Assembly: GCA_001466705.2 (NCBI GenBank) | Contig: LATX02000196.1 | Coordinates: 310,001 to 374,000, forward strand | DNA from: Moniliophthora roreri | Taxonomy: Eukaryota > Basidiomycota > Agaricomycetes > Agaricales > Marasmiaceae | Direction: 5' to 3' | Length of the DNA: 64,000 nucleotides | In this document: positions 11,331-22,485 of the stretch, piece by piece | Position numbering within the stretch: the stretch's first letter is position 1 | Layout of the letters: every line of letters starts with the position of its first letter | Notes under the pieces: generated by a model | Seen by the model: the letters and a program-made list of their open reading frames with translations, nothing else | Told to the model about the DNA's origin: nothing | Database searches by the model: none | Translations under genes and position numbers: made by a program

Positions 11331-13082
11331 TTGGCTAGAAGTGAAAGTGGATGAAGAGGTTAAAATGAATATACTAAAGTCAAGAGGGATAGAAAGCATT
11401 GACATGTTAGTGCAACTAAAAGTATTTCCTCCTTGACTTACTGAAGAATGGAGTGATGATCATCCTTATGAGAAGAAACACTGGAGTGACTTTGCTAAGA
11501 ATTTAGATGGTCACTTGGACGATCTAAAGAAGTGGTTAGCTGATGAGGATTGGCGAGAAAGCACAAAGCTAGAGCCATCCAATTGCAAGTTTTTGGAAAA
11601 ACAGTCACCCAAGTTCTTTGTAGATAGAAATGGTAGATTATATAGAAGAAATGAAAATCTGGAAGGCCAACATCGATTGGTCATACCAAAAGAAAAGAGA
11701 ATGTGGATAATAACTGCTGCACATGATTATGTGGGACATAAGGGCATGTATGCTATGGAAAGTCTCTCAAAGAAGAGACTCTGGTGGCTGGAGCTGGAAA
11801 ATAATGTGCAATGGTTTGTGAAATCATGTCAAGCATGTCAAGATAGGCTATTAAACTTAATTAAGGTGCCACCAACATAGATGCATACACCTTCCCTCTT
11901 TCCCTCTTTCAGAAGATACATATTGACATCTTTAAGGTGTCACCAGCCAGTAATGGGTGCAAGAATGTTGCCCATGCAAGAGATGCCTTATCTAATTGGT
12001 CAGAAGCTCAAGCATTGAGAGACAAAAAAGCTAGATCAATTGGAGAATGGCTTTTTGAAGATATTATATGTTGATGGGGACCTCCCTGAAGAGATTGTAA
12101 TGGATAATGTGCCACAGCTTGAATTGGTAATGAAATGGCTAAAAGCTAAATATGGAATTGAACATATAAAGATATCACCTTATAATTTGCAAGTGAATGG
12201 TAAAATTGAACATGCCCACTTTGATATTAGACAAGTACTAGTAAAGGCTACCAGCAGAGACTTAAAAAGGTGGTATTGGTATTTAAAACCAGTGCTATGG
12301 GCAGATAGAGCTACAATATGGCAAGGGTTTGGGTGCTCTCCATACTTTTTTAGTAACAGAAGTGGAACCTATACTTCTCTTGGACATTGTTGAATCTACC
12401 TGGCTGGTACACACTCTGGATAGAATTCTTACTGATGAAGAATTAATTGGGTATTGAGCACTGGCCTTAGCAAAGCATTGTACTCATGTCCAGGAGATGA
12501 TGGAGAAAGTAGATAAAATAAAGCAGCAAAACTTAAGACAATTTGAGCAAGAATCTATAAATAAGATAAAGGACTATGATTTTAAGCCTAGTACACTTGT
12601 ATAGATGAGTAACATGGCCATAGAAAAGGAATTGGACTGCAAAATACCCTAGATACTTAGGCCCAATGATAGTAATCAGAAGGACCAAGGGGTTATCATA
12701 CATTTTAGTAGATATGAACAGAGCTGTAAAGAAAGAAAAGGTAGTGGCCTTCAGAGTCTTATCACACCATGCTCACTATGAACCTATTGAACTCCCAGAG
12801 AACACACATGATCTAATTGACTTGTTGAAAGAGCAGCTGGAAAAAATGCTTGAAACTGAGGATACAGATCAGTATGCTGGTGAAGACTTTGCCTTCACCA
12901 AAGTATCTAAAATGAGATGGCCACTACTGGGAAAAGAAGAAGTAGACAATGTAATGGAAGAAAATGAACTATCTAGTTCTGAAAATGAAGAAGCCAAGCA
13001 AGAATGTGAAAATAAGAGAAAGACTAGATTGAAAAAGACAGAAAGTCATCAGAAAAGTAAGAGTCCAGATAATGGGAGGTGA
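11331..13082 (+). repeat. Direct duplication unit 1 (integrase end of gypsy 2)
   Basis: This 1752-bp stretch recurs as 13084-14835 with a constant offset of 1753. All ORFs inside both copies translate identically (121, 117 and 138 codons). The copies are separated by exactly one base, an N at 13083. The start of the repeat has no biological landmark. This pattern is what an unmerged contig overlap looks like. Confidence 0.9.
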
Positions 13083-13083
13083 N

Positions 13084-14835
13084 TTGGCTAGAAGTGAAAG
13101 TGGATGAAGAGGTTAAAATGAATATACTAAAGTCAAGAGGGATAGAAAGCATTGACATGTTAGTGCAACTAAAAGTATTTCCTCCTTGACTTACTGAAGA
13201 ATGGAGTGATGATCATCCTTATGAGAAGAAACACTGGAGTGACTTTGCTAAGAATTTAGATGGTCACTTGGACGATCTAAAGAAGTGGTTAGCTGATGAG
13301 GATTGGCGAGAAAGCACAAAGCTAGAGCCATCCAATTGCAAGTTTTTGGAAAAACAGTCACCCAAGTTCTTTGTAGATAGAAATGGTAGATTATATAGAA
13401 GAAATGAAAATCTGGAAGGCCAACATCGATTGGTCATACCAAAAGAAAAGAGAATGTGGATAATAACTGCTGCACATGATTATGTGGGACATAAGGGCAT
13501 GTATGCTATGGAAAGTCTCTCAAAGAAGAGACTCTGGTGGCTGGAGCTGGAAAATAATGTGCAATGGTTTGTGAAATCATGTCAAGCATGTCAAGATAGG
13601 CTATTAAACTTAATTAAGGTGCCACCAACATAGATGCATACACCTTCCCTCTTTCCCTCTTTCAGAAGATACATATTGACATCTTTAAGGTGTCACCAGC
13701 CAGTAATGGGTGCAAGAATGTTGCCCATGCAAGAGATGCCTTATCTAATTGGTCAGAAGCTCAAGCATTGAGAGACAAAAAAGCTAGATCAATTGGAGAA
13801 TGGCTTTTTGAAGATATTATATGTTGATGGGGACCTCCCTGAAGAGATTGTAATGGATAATGTGCCACAGCTTGAATTGGTAATGAAATGGCTAAAAGCT
13901 AAATATGGAATTGAACATATAAAGATATCACCTTATAATTTGCAAGTGAATGGTAAAATTGAACATGCCCACTTTGATATTAGACAAGTACTAGTAAAGG
14001 CTACCAGCAGAGACTTAAAAAGGTGGTATTGGTATTTAAAACCAGTGCTATGGGCAGATAGAGCTACAATATGGCAAGGGTTTGGGTGCTCTCCATACTT
14101 TTTTAGTAACAGAAGTGGAACCTATACTTCTCTTGGACATTGTTGAATCTACCTGGCTGGTACACACTCTGGATAGAATTCTTACTGATGAAGAATTAAT
14201 TGGGTATTGAGCACTGGCCTTAGCAAAGCATTGTACTCATGTCCAGGAGATGATGGAGAAAGTAGATAAAATAAAGCAGCAAAACTTAAGACAATTTGAG
14301 CAAGAATCTATAAATAAGATAAAGGACTATGATTTTAAGCCTAGTACACTTGTATAGATGAGTAACATGGCCATAGAAAAGGAATTGGACTGCAAAATAC
14401 CCTAGATACTTAGGCCCAATGATAGTAATCAGAAGGACCAAGGGGTTATCATACATTTTAGTAGATATGAACAGAGCTGTAAAGAAAGAAAAGGTAGTGG
14501 CCTTCAGAGTCTTATCACACCATGCTCACTATGAACCTATTGAACTCCCAGAGAACACACATGATCTAATTGACTTGTTGAAAGAGCAGCTGGAAAAAAT
14601 GCTTGAAACTGAGGATACAGATCAGTATGCTGGTGAAGACTTTGCCTTCACCAAAGTATCTAAAATGAGATGGCCACTACTGGGAAAAGAAGAAGTAGAC
14701 AATGTAATGGAAGAAAATGAACTATCTAGTTCTGAAAATGAAGAAGCCAAGCAAGAATGTGAAAATAAGAGAAAGACTAGATTGAAAAAGACAGAAAGTC
14801 ATCAGAAAAGTAAGAGTCCAGATAATGGGAGGTGA
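13084..14835 (+). repeat. Direct duplication unit 2 (integrase end of gypsy 2)
   Basis: Second copy of the preceding unit. It carries the zinc-binding integrase domain near 13270-13630, the decayed DDE core near 13790-14140 and the C-terminal tail near 14420-14835. After the final TGA the sequence runs on into the tRNA-like repeats, whereas unit 1 ends at the N. The true genome therefore probably has only one copy. Confidence 0.9.
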
Positions 14836-14860
14836 TCTGTATCTTGAATCAGGCATATAC

Positions 14861-15390
14861 TGCCTGGATAGCTCAATTGGATAGAGCATAGATGAATATG
14901 TGCCTTAGGCATGAACATGAATCCTCTGATAAGGTTGTGAGTTTGAATCTTGCTCTGGACAAGACATGAATAAATCACAATTCAAATTTTTGAAGATTGG
15001 AAATAGAAGATGAAGTATGAGACATCCAGTTAGAATAGGAAGTAATTATGTACCTTAACTAAGGAATGTATTGCCTGGATAGCTCAATTGGCTAGAGCAT
15101 GATGAACAAGTATGTACAAACCAGGTTTTGACATCTTAAAGTTGTGGGTTCAAGTCCCATTCCAGTCAGATTAACCAATTGATAAATTTTTAGATGGAGT
15201 GGATACATTTTGCAAATAATTATGCAATAAGAAAAGTATAATATTAAAAATGATAGAAAGTGATACTTACCTTAAAAATAAGGAATGTATCACTCAGATA
15301 GCTCAATTGGATAAGAGCAGCATGGATAAATACATAAGGACCATGTTTCAAACCTTACCATTGTGGGTTTGAACCCCACTCCAGAAGGAT
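14861..15390 (+). repeat. Three tandem tRNA-like units (~215-bp period)
   Basis: Units start near 14861, 15072 and 15290. Each has an A-box-like D arm (GATAGCTCAATTGG-TA-GAGC) and, about 55-60 nt later, a B-box-like T arm (GTGAGTTTGAATCTTGC, GTGGGTTCAAGTCCCAT, GTGGGTTTGAACCCCAC). In the middle unit the acceptor ends GCCTGGA and TCCAGTC can nearly pair and the T stem pairs fully. The gap between the arms is about 23 nt longer than in an intronless tRNA, and no proper anticodon loop with T33 is visible. They therefore look like decayed intron-bearing tRNA genes or a tRNA-derived repeat rather than working tRNAs. Confidence 0.55.
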
Positions 15391-15534
15391 ACCTAGTGAT
15401 GAAACTTGTTCTTTTTAATAGGATAAGTAAGGTCTAGAGGCCTATTACCCAAAATTTAAAATAAGCAAGATAACTAGAAAATAAGATGTGATTGGATACA
15501 GGACAATGGCTGACATAGTGCAACAGATATCTTG

Positions 15535-15600
15535 GCAAGACATAGCAAAGAGATAGCACAAAGGCACTAGGTTCAAATCCTAGACAGGCACATGCCAAAG
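15535..15600 (+). repeat. Fourth tRNA-like T-arm remnant
   Basis: CTAGGTTCAAATCCTAG near 15566-15586 is a perfect 5-bp T stem around a B box. The upstream part does not form a convincing D or anticodon arm. It lies in the same neighbourhood as the three tandem units and may be a further decayed relative. Confidence 0.35.
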
Positions 15601-15949
15601 TTGAATTGATATGGCTTTTGCTACAGGTAGTGACAACATAGAAATCAGAAATCAGAAATCAGAATGACCATTAGTGGTTATATGCACCTTTGGAAGGTCT
15701 ATATAAGACTTAGAAAAGGAATCCAGACAAATAGAAAAGAAATATCCAGACCTTTATTGGTATATACTGGACATCAGTGACACTATTAGGCAATATACAA
15801 TACTGTGTTTAAGATAAGTCTGTAATGAAAGGCCATATAAATGAAGGGAACATTGTAAAGACATAAAGCAAACAGAGGATGGAAGTCTACTGAATTGACC
15901 CCAGAATATCTCATGCATATGATGAGCATAATCTTGGTGGTAATGGTGA

Positions 15950-16870
15950 GTAATAGGGACAAAAAGCAAAAGCACTTCATTTAGCCACCTGAGAAGCAGT
16001 GTGAGAAGGCCCAGCCACAGTCTCTTGAGGACTAGAAACAACCTCCACATCAGCCATCAGCTTATCAGCCAACTTCAACTTGGAAAGCCAGATGTGACTG
16101 GCTTCTTCAAATTGTTTGCAAGTGAGCTCATACTAGAAGGTGAAGAAATGGATGTTATGTTCAAGGGTAGACATCTTATGATGAAGGAAGTTGGAGACTG
16201 ACAGCAGAACATCAGTCAACATCTTTTCTAAGTCTATGAATGGAACTAGAGCAGTATGTTTGATGACAGAGTCAGCACCAGCAACCTGAAAGTTGGAAAG
16301 GATAATTATTACCAAATAAAGAGTATGTGAATACATAAAGATGTACCAGAAGATTCTTTATGCAAGTTGGCAATGGGGCATTCCAGATGAGGATGTTTGG
16401 AACCCTTGCCAAGCTCAGCATTAATGGAAGAGGACTAACAAAAGAAATGAATGTTATAATTAAGAATATAGAAAAGAAAAGATGTACTATAATAAGACAG
16501 ACCTTCTTTTCCTTGAGCTATAGAATGAGATGAATATGAGAATGAGGTGGAAAAAGAGACATAAACAAACAGTCTTCTTCTCCTTGGAGAAACAAAGAGA
16601 CTTAACAACTTCAGTGGTTGTAGGCTTCAGAGCATTGGCTATCTTGGAAAAGAGATATAATTAAACAGAAACAAAGAGAAAACATAGTGAAGAGGCACTT
16701 CAGTATCTTTGGATGGCACAGTAAGAACAATGACTTCATTGTCATCAGAGCCATCATTGACAACCTTGCTGCTTTTTTTGCTCCCTATGCAAAGACTTAG
16801 AAAGGTTATAATTTATATAAGAAAGAGATGAGGACATACTGTGGCTACTATGAGCTTTGTCAGCTGCCTG
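15950..16870 (-). pseudogene. Exon-like remnants of an unrecognised spliced gene
   Basis: Read on the minus strand there are several coding-looking segments separated by intron-like stretches with GT...AG ends. Examples are ADKAHSSH followed by GTATGT, then SKKSSKVVNDGSDDNEVIVLTV, then GSKHPHLECPIANLHKESS near 16400, AGADSVIKHTALVPFIDLEKML near 16260, and YELTCKQFEEASHIWLSKLK near 16100. The style matches the antisense gene inside the repeat-flanked element to the right, so they may be parts of one gene or of related genes. I do not recognise the family. Whether it is intact cannot be judged. Confidence 0.4.
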
Positions 16871-18582
16871 ATAATATGGCAAATCTAGAAAAGAACCAAT
16901 TTTATTCATTTTACATTACTTTTGAATCAGAACACTTTAATATGACACAAGATAATGGGTAATAAGGACTAGAGTGAGCCCAGTTTGCTAGTCATTGCTT
17001 TAGAGAAGCTACAGTGTGTTGGAAAGTACAAAGAGCTATATAATATACTATACAGAGGTGTCTAAGCTGTACATTCTGACTTATCTATGTATCAGATCTG
17101 AAGCAGATCACTCCTGAAACCTGTAGGGAACCTAACTATAACCATATGAACATGTTGGCTAGTTAACTGAGCTCTCTCAAAGTGCTATCAATGGGATTTT
17201 TCAATTTATTCACTTTTCTATAACATCTGCAAAGTGCAACGTGCAGTCATACAGTACAGAGGTACTTAGAGAAGACATCAGAACAGAGAGATGACTTGGA
17301 AAGGAACAATCAGAATGATCAGACATTGGAATTCAATATGCAGATCAGAATCAAAGCTGATGATCTCTTAATAAAGAGTTCTAATATGGTGCAAATAGAT
17401 GAAATTACTTAACAAGGGGTAACACAGCCTCAGAACAAGTGTAGCTACATGACTACAGATACAACAAGACATATAATTGATATCTAAGGAATGCGAAGTC
17501 CTAGATAAGATCAAGAATGAATTATCAAAGGAGACAGAAACAGGAACAGTATGTTCCAGCCTTGGAAGCTTTGAAACCCAGACATCAGCAGCTGTGTGGA
17601 TGCTGGAAAAGAGAATGTGGAACAGATGGACTCATCCATCCATCCAGACCCACCCAGAAAAGAGAAAAATCAAATATCTAAGAATCCAGAACACTGGAAA
17701 GTGGATACCTGTGTGGATATGGTCAGATACTCTAATGGCCAGACTCTGTGACATCTGAATATTCTCTCTTTTAGCATTTCAGTCACTCATTTATGATTTC
17801 CTGAATTATCAGACATTATTTATATTTTTCTGTAGATATATTCTATGGACTATATATAAGAACAGCTAGATATTTGTATATACTCAAGTAGCTCTGCCCC
17901 CTCTGATTATGAATACATGATGAGTTTGTTTGGTGTATAATCGTGTGTGCCATTCCAGTTTTGCTTCCTTACTTCAGGCCCTGGAGATTGGTCCTGAGTG
18001 ACTCCAGAGAGATAGAAATCTGATAACAAACTTGCGTTGTAAGAGACAAAGAGTAACATCTTTAGTGCACTTGGCACTTTTCTAAGAGATAACTTTACAC
18101 CAAAAGTTCTGGTGGCTTTTGGAGTGTGGCCTGTGTTGGGTATTAGGTTGTGACACACTTAGAGTCTTAACAAAGGAATTGGGCCTGCAATTAAGCTCTT
18201 TGTAGAAACTGGTCCAGGACCTTTCCCAGTACACTGTGTACTGTAGTTATCTTAAAGAAGTCTTGAACTCCATAGAGTCAGACTATATTGGCTACTGAGT
18301 CTTTTGGTGGGACTGTAGCTCTTGTGTTTTGTGCTTTGTACACTGTGTTCTTGTGTGTGTATTTGTGTGTTTGAAATTAAAACCTTTTAAACCCATATAT
18401 ACTCCTCTGGAGGTGAACACTTTGAAGTAGATTGCTTCAATAAGAGAGAACCAACCTAGCTAAGGGTTTTGTTGGCATTCTAAGTGTGGCAACTCTGATC
18501 ACATTGATCCACACTTGCACAACAACCTGAGTTAGACTTTTGGAGGTTATCTTTTGAATAGTTTTCCATTACTCTTATCTTA
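16871..18582 (+). repeat. Left ~1.7-kb direct repeat (LTR-like)
   Basis: It begins TAATATGGCAAA and ends AGTTTTCCATTACTCTTATCTTA. It is matched along its full length by 22486-24205. The two are clearly homologous but diverged by many transitions and small indels (for example ACCAATTTTATTCATTTTAC against CCCAACTTTATTTGTTTTAC). No TG...CA termini and no target duplication were found. The orientation as an LTR rests on the polypurine run before the right copy. Confidence 0.7.
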
Positions 18583-21149
18583 CTGAACAGCATCCATCTC
18601 AACCAAGAAATGAGTTATAGTGCTCAACTGGAAAGGTTCCTTGATGCTAGGAAGCTTGATAAGGTTCTTAACAAGAGAATCAGCTTTGCTGTACAAGTGG
18701 TAGGCCTCATCTAAATGGGCAATGTGCCAGAAGTTCAGAGATTTGTGCTTCAAACACTACATATTAAGCTTTTTCAAGGAAATAGTGAGAGGAATGCACA
18801 TACCAGCTGTTCACACAATTGATTTGCAGCAGCTTGCCTGATACAAAGCAGAGGCTTGATAGCACTCTCTTTGCAATGGTTATAGATGGCCTGCATGTCA
18901 GTAAGCCATGCTGCACAGTCAACCCATTTACTGGAAGCATTGGTAGTGGTTGAAAATGAAGACATATCAGGACAGCAGGTAGAAAAGAGTAAAATGATGT
19001 AGGAAACTGGAGAAGGCAGGAGAAGTGGGTCACATTTTATACCACAGCAACAGTCACTTACACATGCCAGTACCCTACATCCAATTAAACAGCATAGTAC
19101 TACTTATTTGAAATAAGGACATTTGTGAAAAGTCTTTTGGAAGAGATCAGATAAGAAAAATGTAACAAGACAATGATCTGGACAAGTAATGTCCCTGTAA
19201 CTAAATAAGATAACTGATCAATGAGGATGTTGACATTTTTAGTTGAGGGGAGAGAGACACTCATGGTCACTCAGTGGTGGCACATTTTGTGGCACCTGGT
19301 GTGGCACATGTTCAGATACCCATAGATAGGATCAGAAACAGTGCACATGTGCCTAAATAAGGAAAAGAAATTCCTAATTAGAAGCATGGATCAAAGGAAA
19401 TATAAAGTACAAGTATGGGAGTTCATAATGTGCTAACCAAAGCATATTGAACACTCACAAAGATCACACATGATAAAGTAAAAGACCAACCTATAAGGAG
19501 GGACATGGAGATGTATTGGATGTGAGATACAAAAGACCAGATGATGATACAAAGTCCAAAAGATTATATACAAAGTAGATGGTTCTACATGAGCAATTGT
19601 GTAGCAACATATCTATCTAAGTATATAAAGAGGAGACAGAGTGGTGATAGTTCAGCAAAGTTATGTATAAAAAAATAAAAATGGCAGCCTCACCAAGGGG
19701 ACCAGCCAGACAAGAAGCTACTCCTAAAAGAAATGGGAATTGTATATGAATAAGACTAGAAAAAGAGAGGACATACTGAAGGAGGACTCCAGACATCAGA
19801 TGACTGGTTGGACTCATCCATTAAAAGGCTGGATACAGGGCTGAACAACATAGGAATGAGTGAATCCCTTAGGGATAGGGAGGAAGGGGAGCTACTCACA
19901 GCAGCAGACTTCTCAGCAATGATGTCAACATCCAAAGCATTGATTGTAGACTCCTGGCCTTGGCAGTGGTAGCAGTGTCAGGAAGTGTTTTAGGCACCAC
20001 CAGGTCCTTGTCATTGATCTCCCATTCAGAGCCCTTTTTACTAGTGATGTTGATATCAGTGCCCTTGACAAAGATGTGGAAGGGAGAATTGGAAATGTGG
20101 GAAATCTCGTAAAGCTTGTATCCACAATTAAGAGGGTCATGAAGTAACAAATCTGAGGAAGACCACCCAAAGCCAGCACATAGAGAGGCAACTTGGGCAT
20201 TAGAAGCATTGAAAGATGGATCCAAGAACAGAAGAGATTGAAGGATCTGATAGGGGTCAACAATGCACTTCTTAAAAGCATCCTGGGAGATGTTGATGGA
20301 ATGACTAAGGGACACAAGTTGGTCATCCAAACATGCTTGAGTCTCAAGCAAAGATGTGTACAGTGAGATATTGCAACAGATACTTGAAGCCTGATAAATA
20401 AGTTCTAGAAAAGGAAAGCATTAGAATAAAAAGATAAAAGAAGAAATTAACACGTATCTGAACAAGATTCAAGAGCAAAATCCAGCTCCTTGGCAGAGTC
20501 ATTGACCCATTCAAACCAGAGTCGATTATAAGAGCAGGGAGAACCACTCTTGCAACAGCCATCACACTTTATGAAGGAAGAAGGATTATGGTCAAATAGG
20601 CAAGGATGACCCAATTCTTTGCACCAAGTGCAGAGAGGAGTGAGGGACTTGTTGCAAGGCTAGAAAAGGATTGATTAAGAAAAATGAAAAGATAAGGTAG
20701 AAAACTTACTTAGGGCATTAAGGAGTGCCTGAGCCAAACCAAAATACTTCAGAATACAATCCACAAAATCAGTCTTTTCAGTTAATTTCTGCCCTTGGAC
20801 ACCTGGAGCCAGAATCTTAATACTGTTGTATATGTCTTCAGATCTGTCTGATTCATCAAGCTCATCATCTTCATTAGTGGACAGAGGAGTAGCCTTGGAC
20901 TTTCCTTTTGAGAAAGTTGATGCAACTGGAGGATCCTCCTTATTGAGAACAGGGGGAAAAACAATAATGCAAGAAGAAGTGGCTTTGGAGGCCTGGAAAC
21001 ACTTGACTTTAGGTTTTGGAGCCTGACAATGAACAATTAAAAAGAGAAAAAGAATATAAGAAAAGAAATTAGAAAAGAGATACAGAAGGCATGGCACCCT
21101 TCTCCAATTTAATGACAACAGGTTCATCAGGAGATGTCTTGGATGACAT
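18583..21149 (-). CDS. Unrecognised multi-exon antisense gene with two cysteine clusters
   Basis: Proposed start ATG at 21149 (MSSKTSPDEPVVIKLEKGAM). An intron with GT...CAG follows, then APKPKVKCFQASKATSS... and an acidic NEDDELDESDRSEDIYNS segment. After the next intron (donor GTAAGT near 20709, acceptor CTAG near 20660) comes PCNKSLTPLCTWCKELGHPC, then FIKCDGCCKSGSPCSYNRLW. This is two C-x2-C-x6-C type clusters like those in zinc-binding proteins. Later exons include LETQACLDDQLVSLSHS (near 20330), QGQESTINALDVDIIAEKSAA (near 19900) and HIAHLDEAYHLYSKADSLVK (near 18700). The reading ends exactly at the edge of the left repeat, with GTAAGATAAG just beyond. Exon joins are partly uncertain and function is unknown. 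Similar cysteine-pair proteins occur in repeat-rich parts of Agaricomycete genomes (recollection, not verified). Confidence 0.45.
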
Positions 21150-21199
21150 TGCCTAAGAAGTCTTCAGTCAAGGGTTAGTAGGAGCAGGTTTGGGTTTAG

Positions 21200-22110
21200 C
21201 TGAACCCAAGTGCTTAGCCTGAAACAGAGAAGAAATTAATACAAAAAGGATAATGATGGTGTAGACAACCAACCTTTTTAGGAGCCATAGCTACAGTCTC
21301 AGCCTTCTTGCCAGGAGAGGAGACACTATGCTACAGAAGAAAGTCACTGTGAGAAAGAGAATAGACATATATGAAAAACCAACCTTTCAAGGATTCTTCT
21401 GAAGCATGGTCTTGAACAACGTTGCTACTATAGTATACTTGGACAGGACTTCTTCCAGAGATCTGAGGAATTTTAGCTCAGAAAAGCCTAGGATTAGAAA
21501 AGGATTAGAAATAATATAGAAAAGAATCAGAAAAAGACACACACCTCTAAGCCCTGTTCCTCTTCCCAGGCCATGCATTGTTCAATGTTAGAAAGATGGT
21601 CAGTGATATGGGAAGGCCATATGATAGACAGGAACTGCATTTTGAAAGTATTGAAAATAGAAGCCACAGTTAAAAGCAGCTCAGTGTAGAGTAAGGGACA
21701 CCAGTAGTCTTTTGAATGCTTGCAAAAAGTGCTCTAGATAAGTAAACAAAAATCACAAAAAGAGCAAACACAGTAGAGAAACATACCCAATTTTCCCCAA
21801 AAGACTCAATTAGTTGCTCTCAAAGCTGGGCACCCAAGACAGTAGACTTGGCATTACCCAATGCAGAGAGTGAACTTTGGAATTGCTGAAAAGAAGCCAG
21901 GACCTTCATGCCAGTAGAATATAAAGCTTTGATGATGGAATAAGTCACTGGAGGAACCTTCAGTGTGGCAGGACTGTTGTGTCAAGTAGCAGTCTTGGAG
22001 AGCTTGGTTCTCACTGCACCAGCTATAGAGAGAGGAAATGGGAAGAAAGAAAGAAAGAAATTACCTGACCCTGAGTAGGGTGACCCTTATATATGAGCAA
22101 TCATATTCAG
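21200..22110 (-). CDS. Unrecognised spliced ORF upstream of the cysteine-cluster gene
   Basis: On the minus strand, MKVLASFQQFQSSLSALGN (near 21900) is followed, after intron-like gaps, by HSKDYWCPLLYTELLLTVASIF (near 21690), HITDHLSNIEQCMAWEEEQGLE (near 21560) and FSELKFLRSLEEVLSKYT (near 21460). Splice-like CTAG and GTAAG ends occur between them. At least one in-frame TGA is present near 21825. It could be an independent gene, or an upstream part of the neighbour if the ATG at 21149 is internal. It lies within the same repeat-bounded element. Confidence 0.35.
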
Positions 22111-22485
22111 ATTAAAGAAAACAAACATACCTTTACCAAAAGAAGAGTAGCCATATTCAAGAGGCTTCTCTGATCAGTGAAGATCTACAAAAGAAGTGTA
22201 CTGATGCTGTAAATTACTGGAAACAGCATCAGTGCTAATCAAACATGCTGCACACTAATACCTATGCATTTTGATGGGACCATAAAAGAATTGATGAAAT
22301 GACTGAGTTGTAAAGACTGTGATGTAGCAGTACCCAGAGATGACCCAGTTGCACTAAGAATAAAATTTTCTTTTCATAGGTAGTTAGTTTGTACCCAGAA
22401 AGTCCTTCCTTAAAGAATCCTATGTTGCAATCTCTTAGCAAGGAGTAGATTGGGGACAATCCTCTTTTAGTTGGGGGGAGATAAT

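Larger units (their letters stand above)
6861..13082 (+). mobile_element. Ty3/gypsy element 2 (gag remnant, protease, RT, integrase), decayed and internally deleted
   Basis: The order is that of gypsy elements common in Agaricomycetes. A lysine-rich gag/linker lies at 6861-7425. A protease remnant lies near 8500 (LLDMGSQI). An RT lead-in lies near 9400-9720 (LPELPANP, HPEGFLWPEERKL). RT follows at about 9720-10260 with SSSSYRSKWFCV, LPMGWTNSVPIFHDN and the catalytic box as YVDN, so the second Asp is lost. The sequence then jumps from ...TFSGPKAFLCIK (about 11105) straight to the region before integrase, so RNase H is missing. Integrase keeps the zinc-binding HDYVGHKG...CQACQ and DDE-core remnants (HIDIF, MDN, KIEHAH). 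In-frame stops interrupt it repeatedly. No LTRs were found. Two MITEs sit inside. Confidence 0.85.

Noticed and set aside
14861..15390. Calling functional tRNA genes
   Set aside because: No acceptable anticodon loop and poor acceptor stems in two of three units; described as tRNA-like only.
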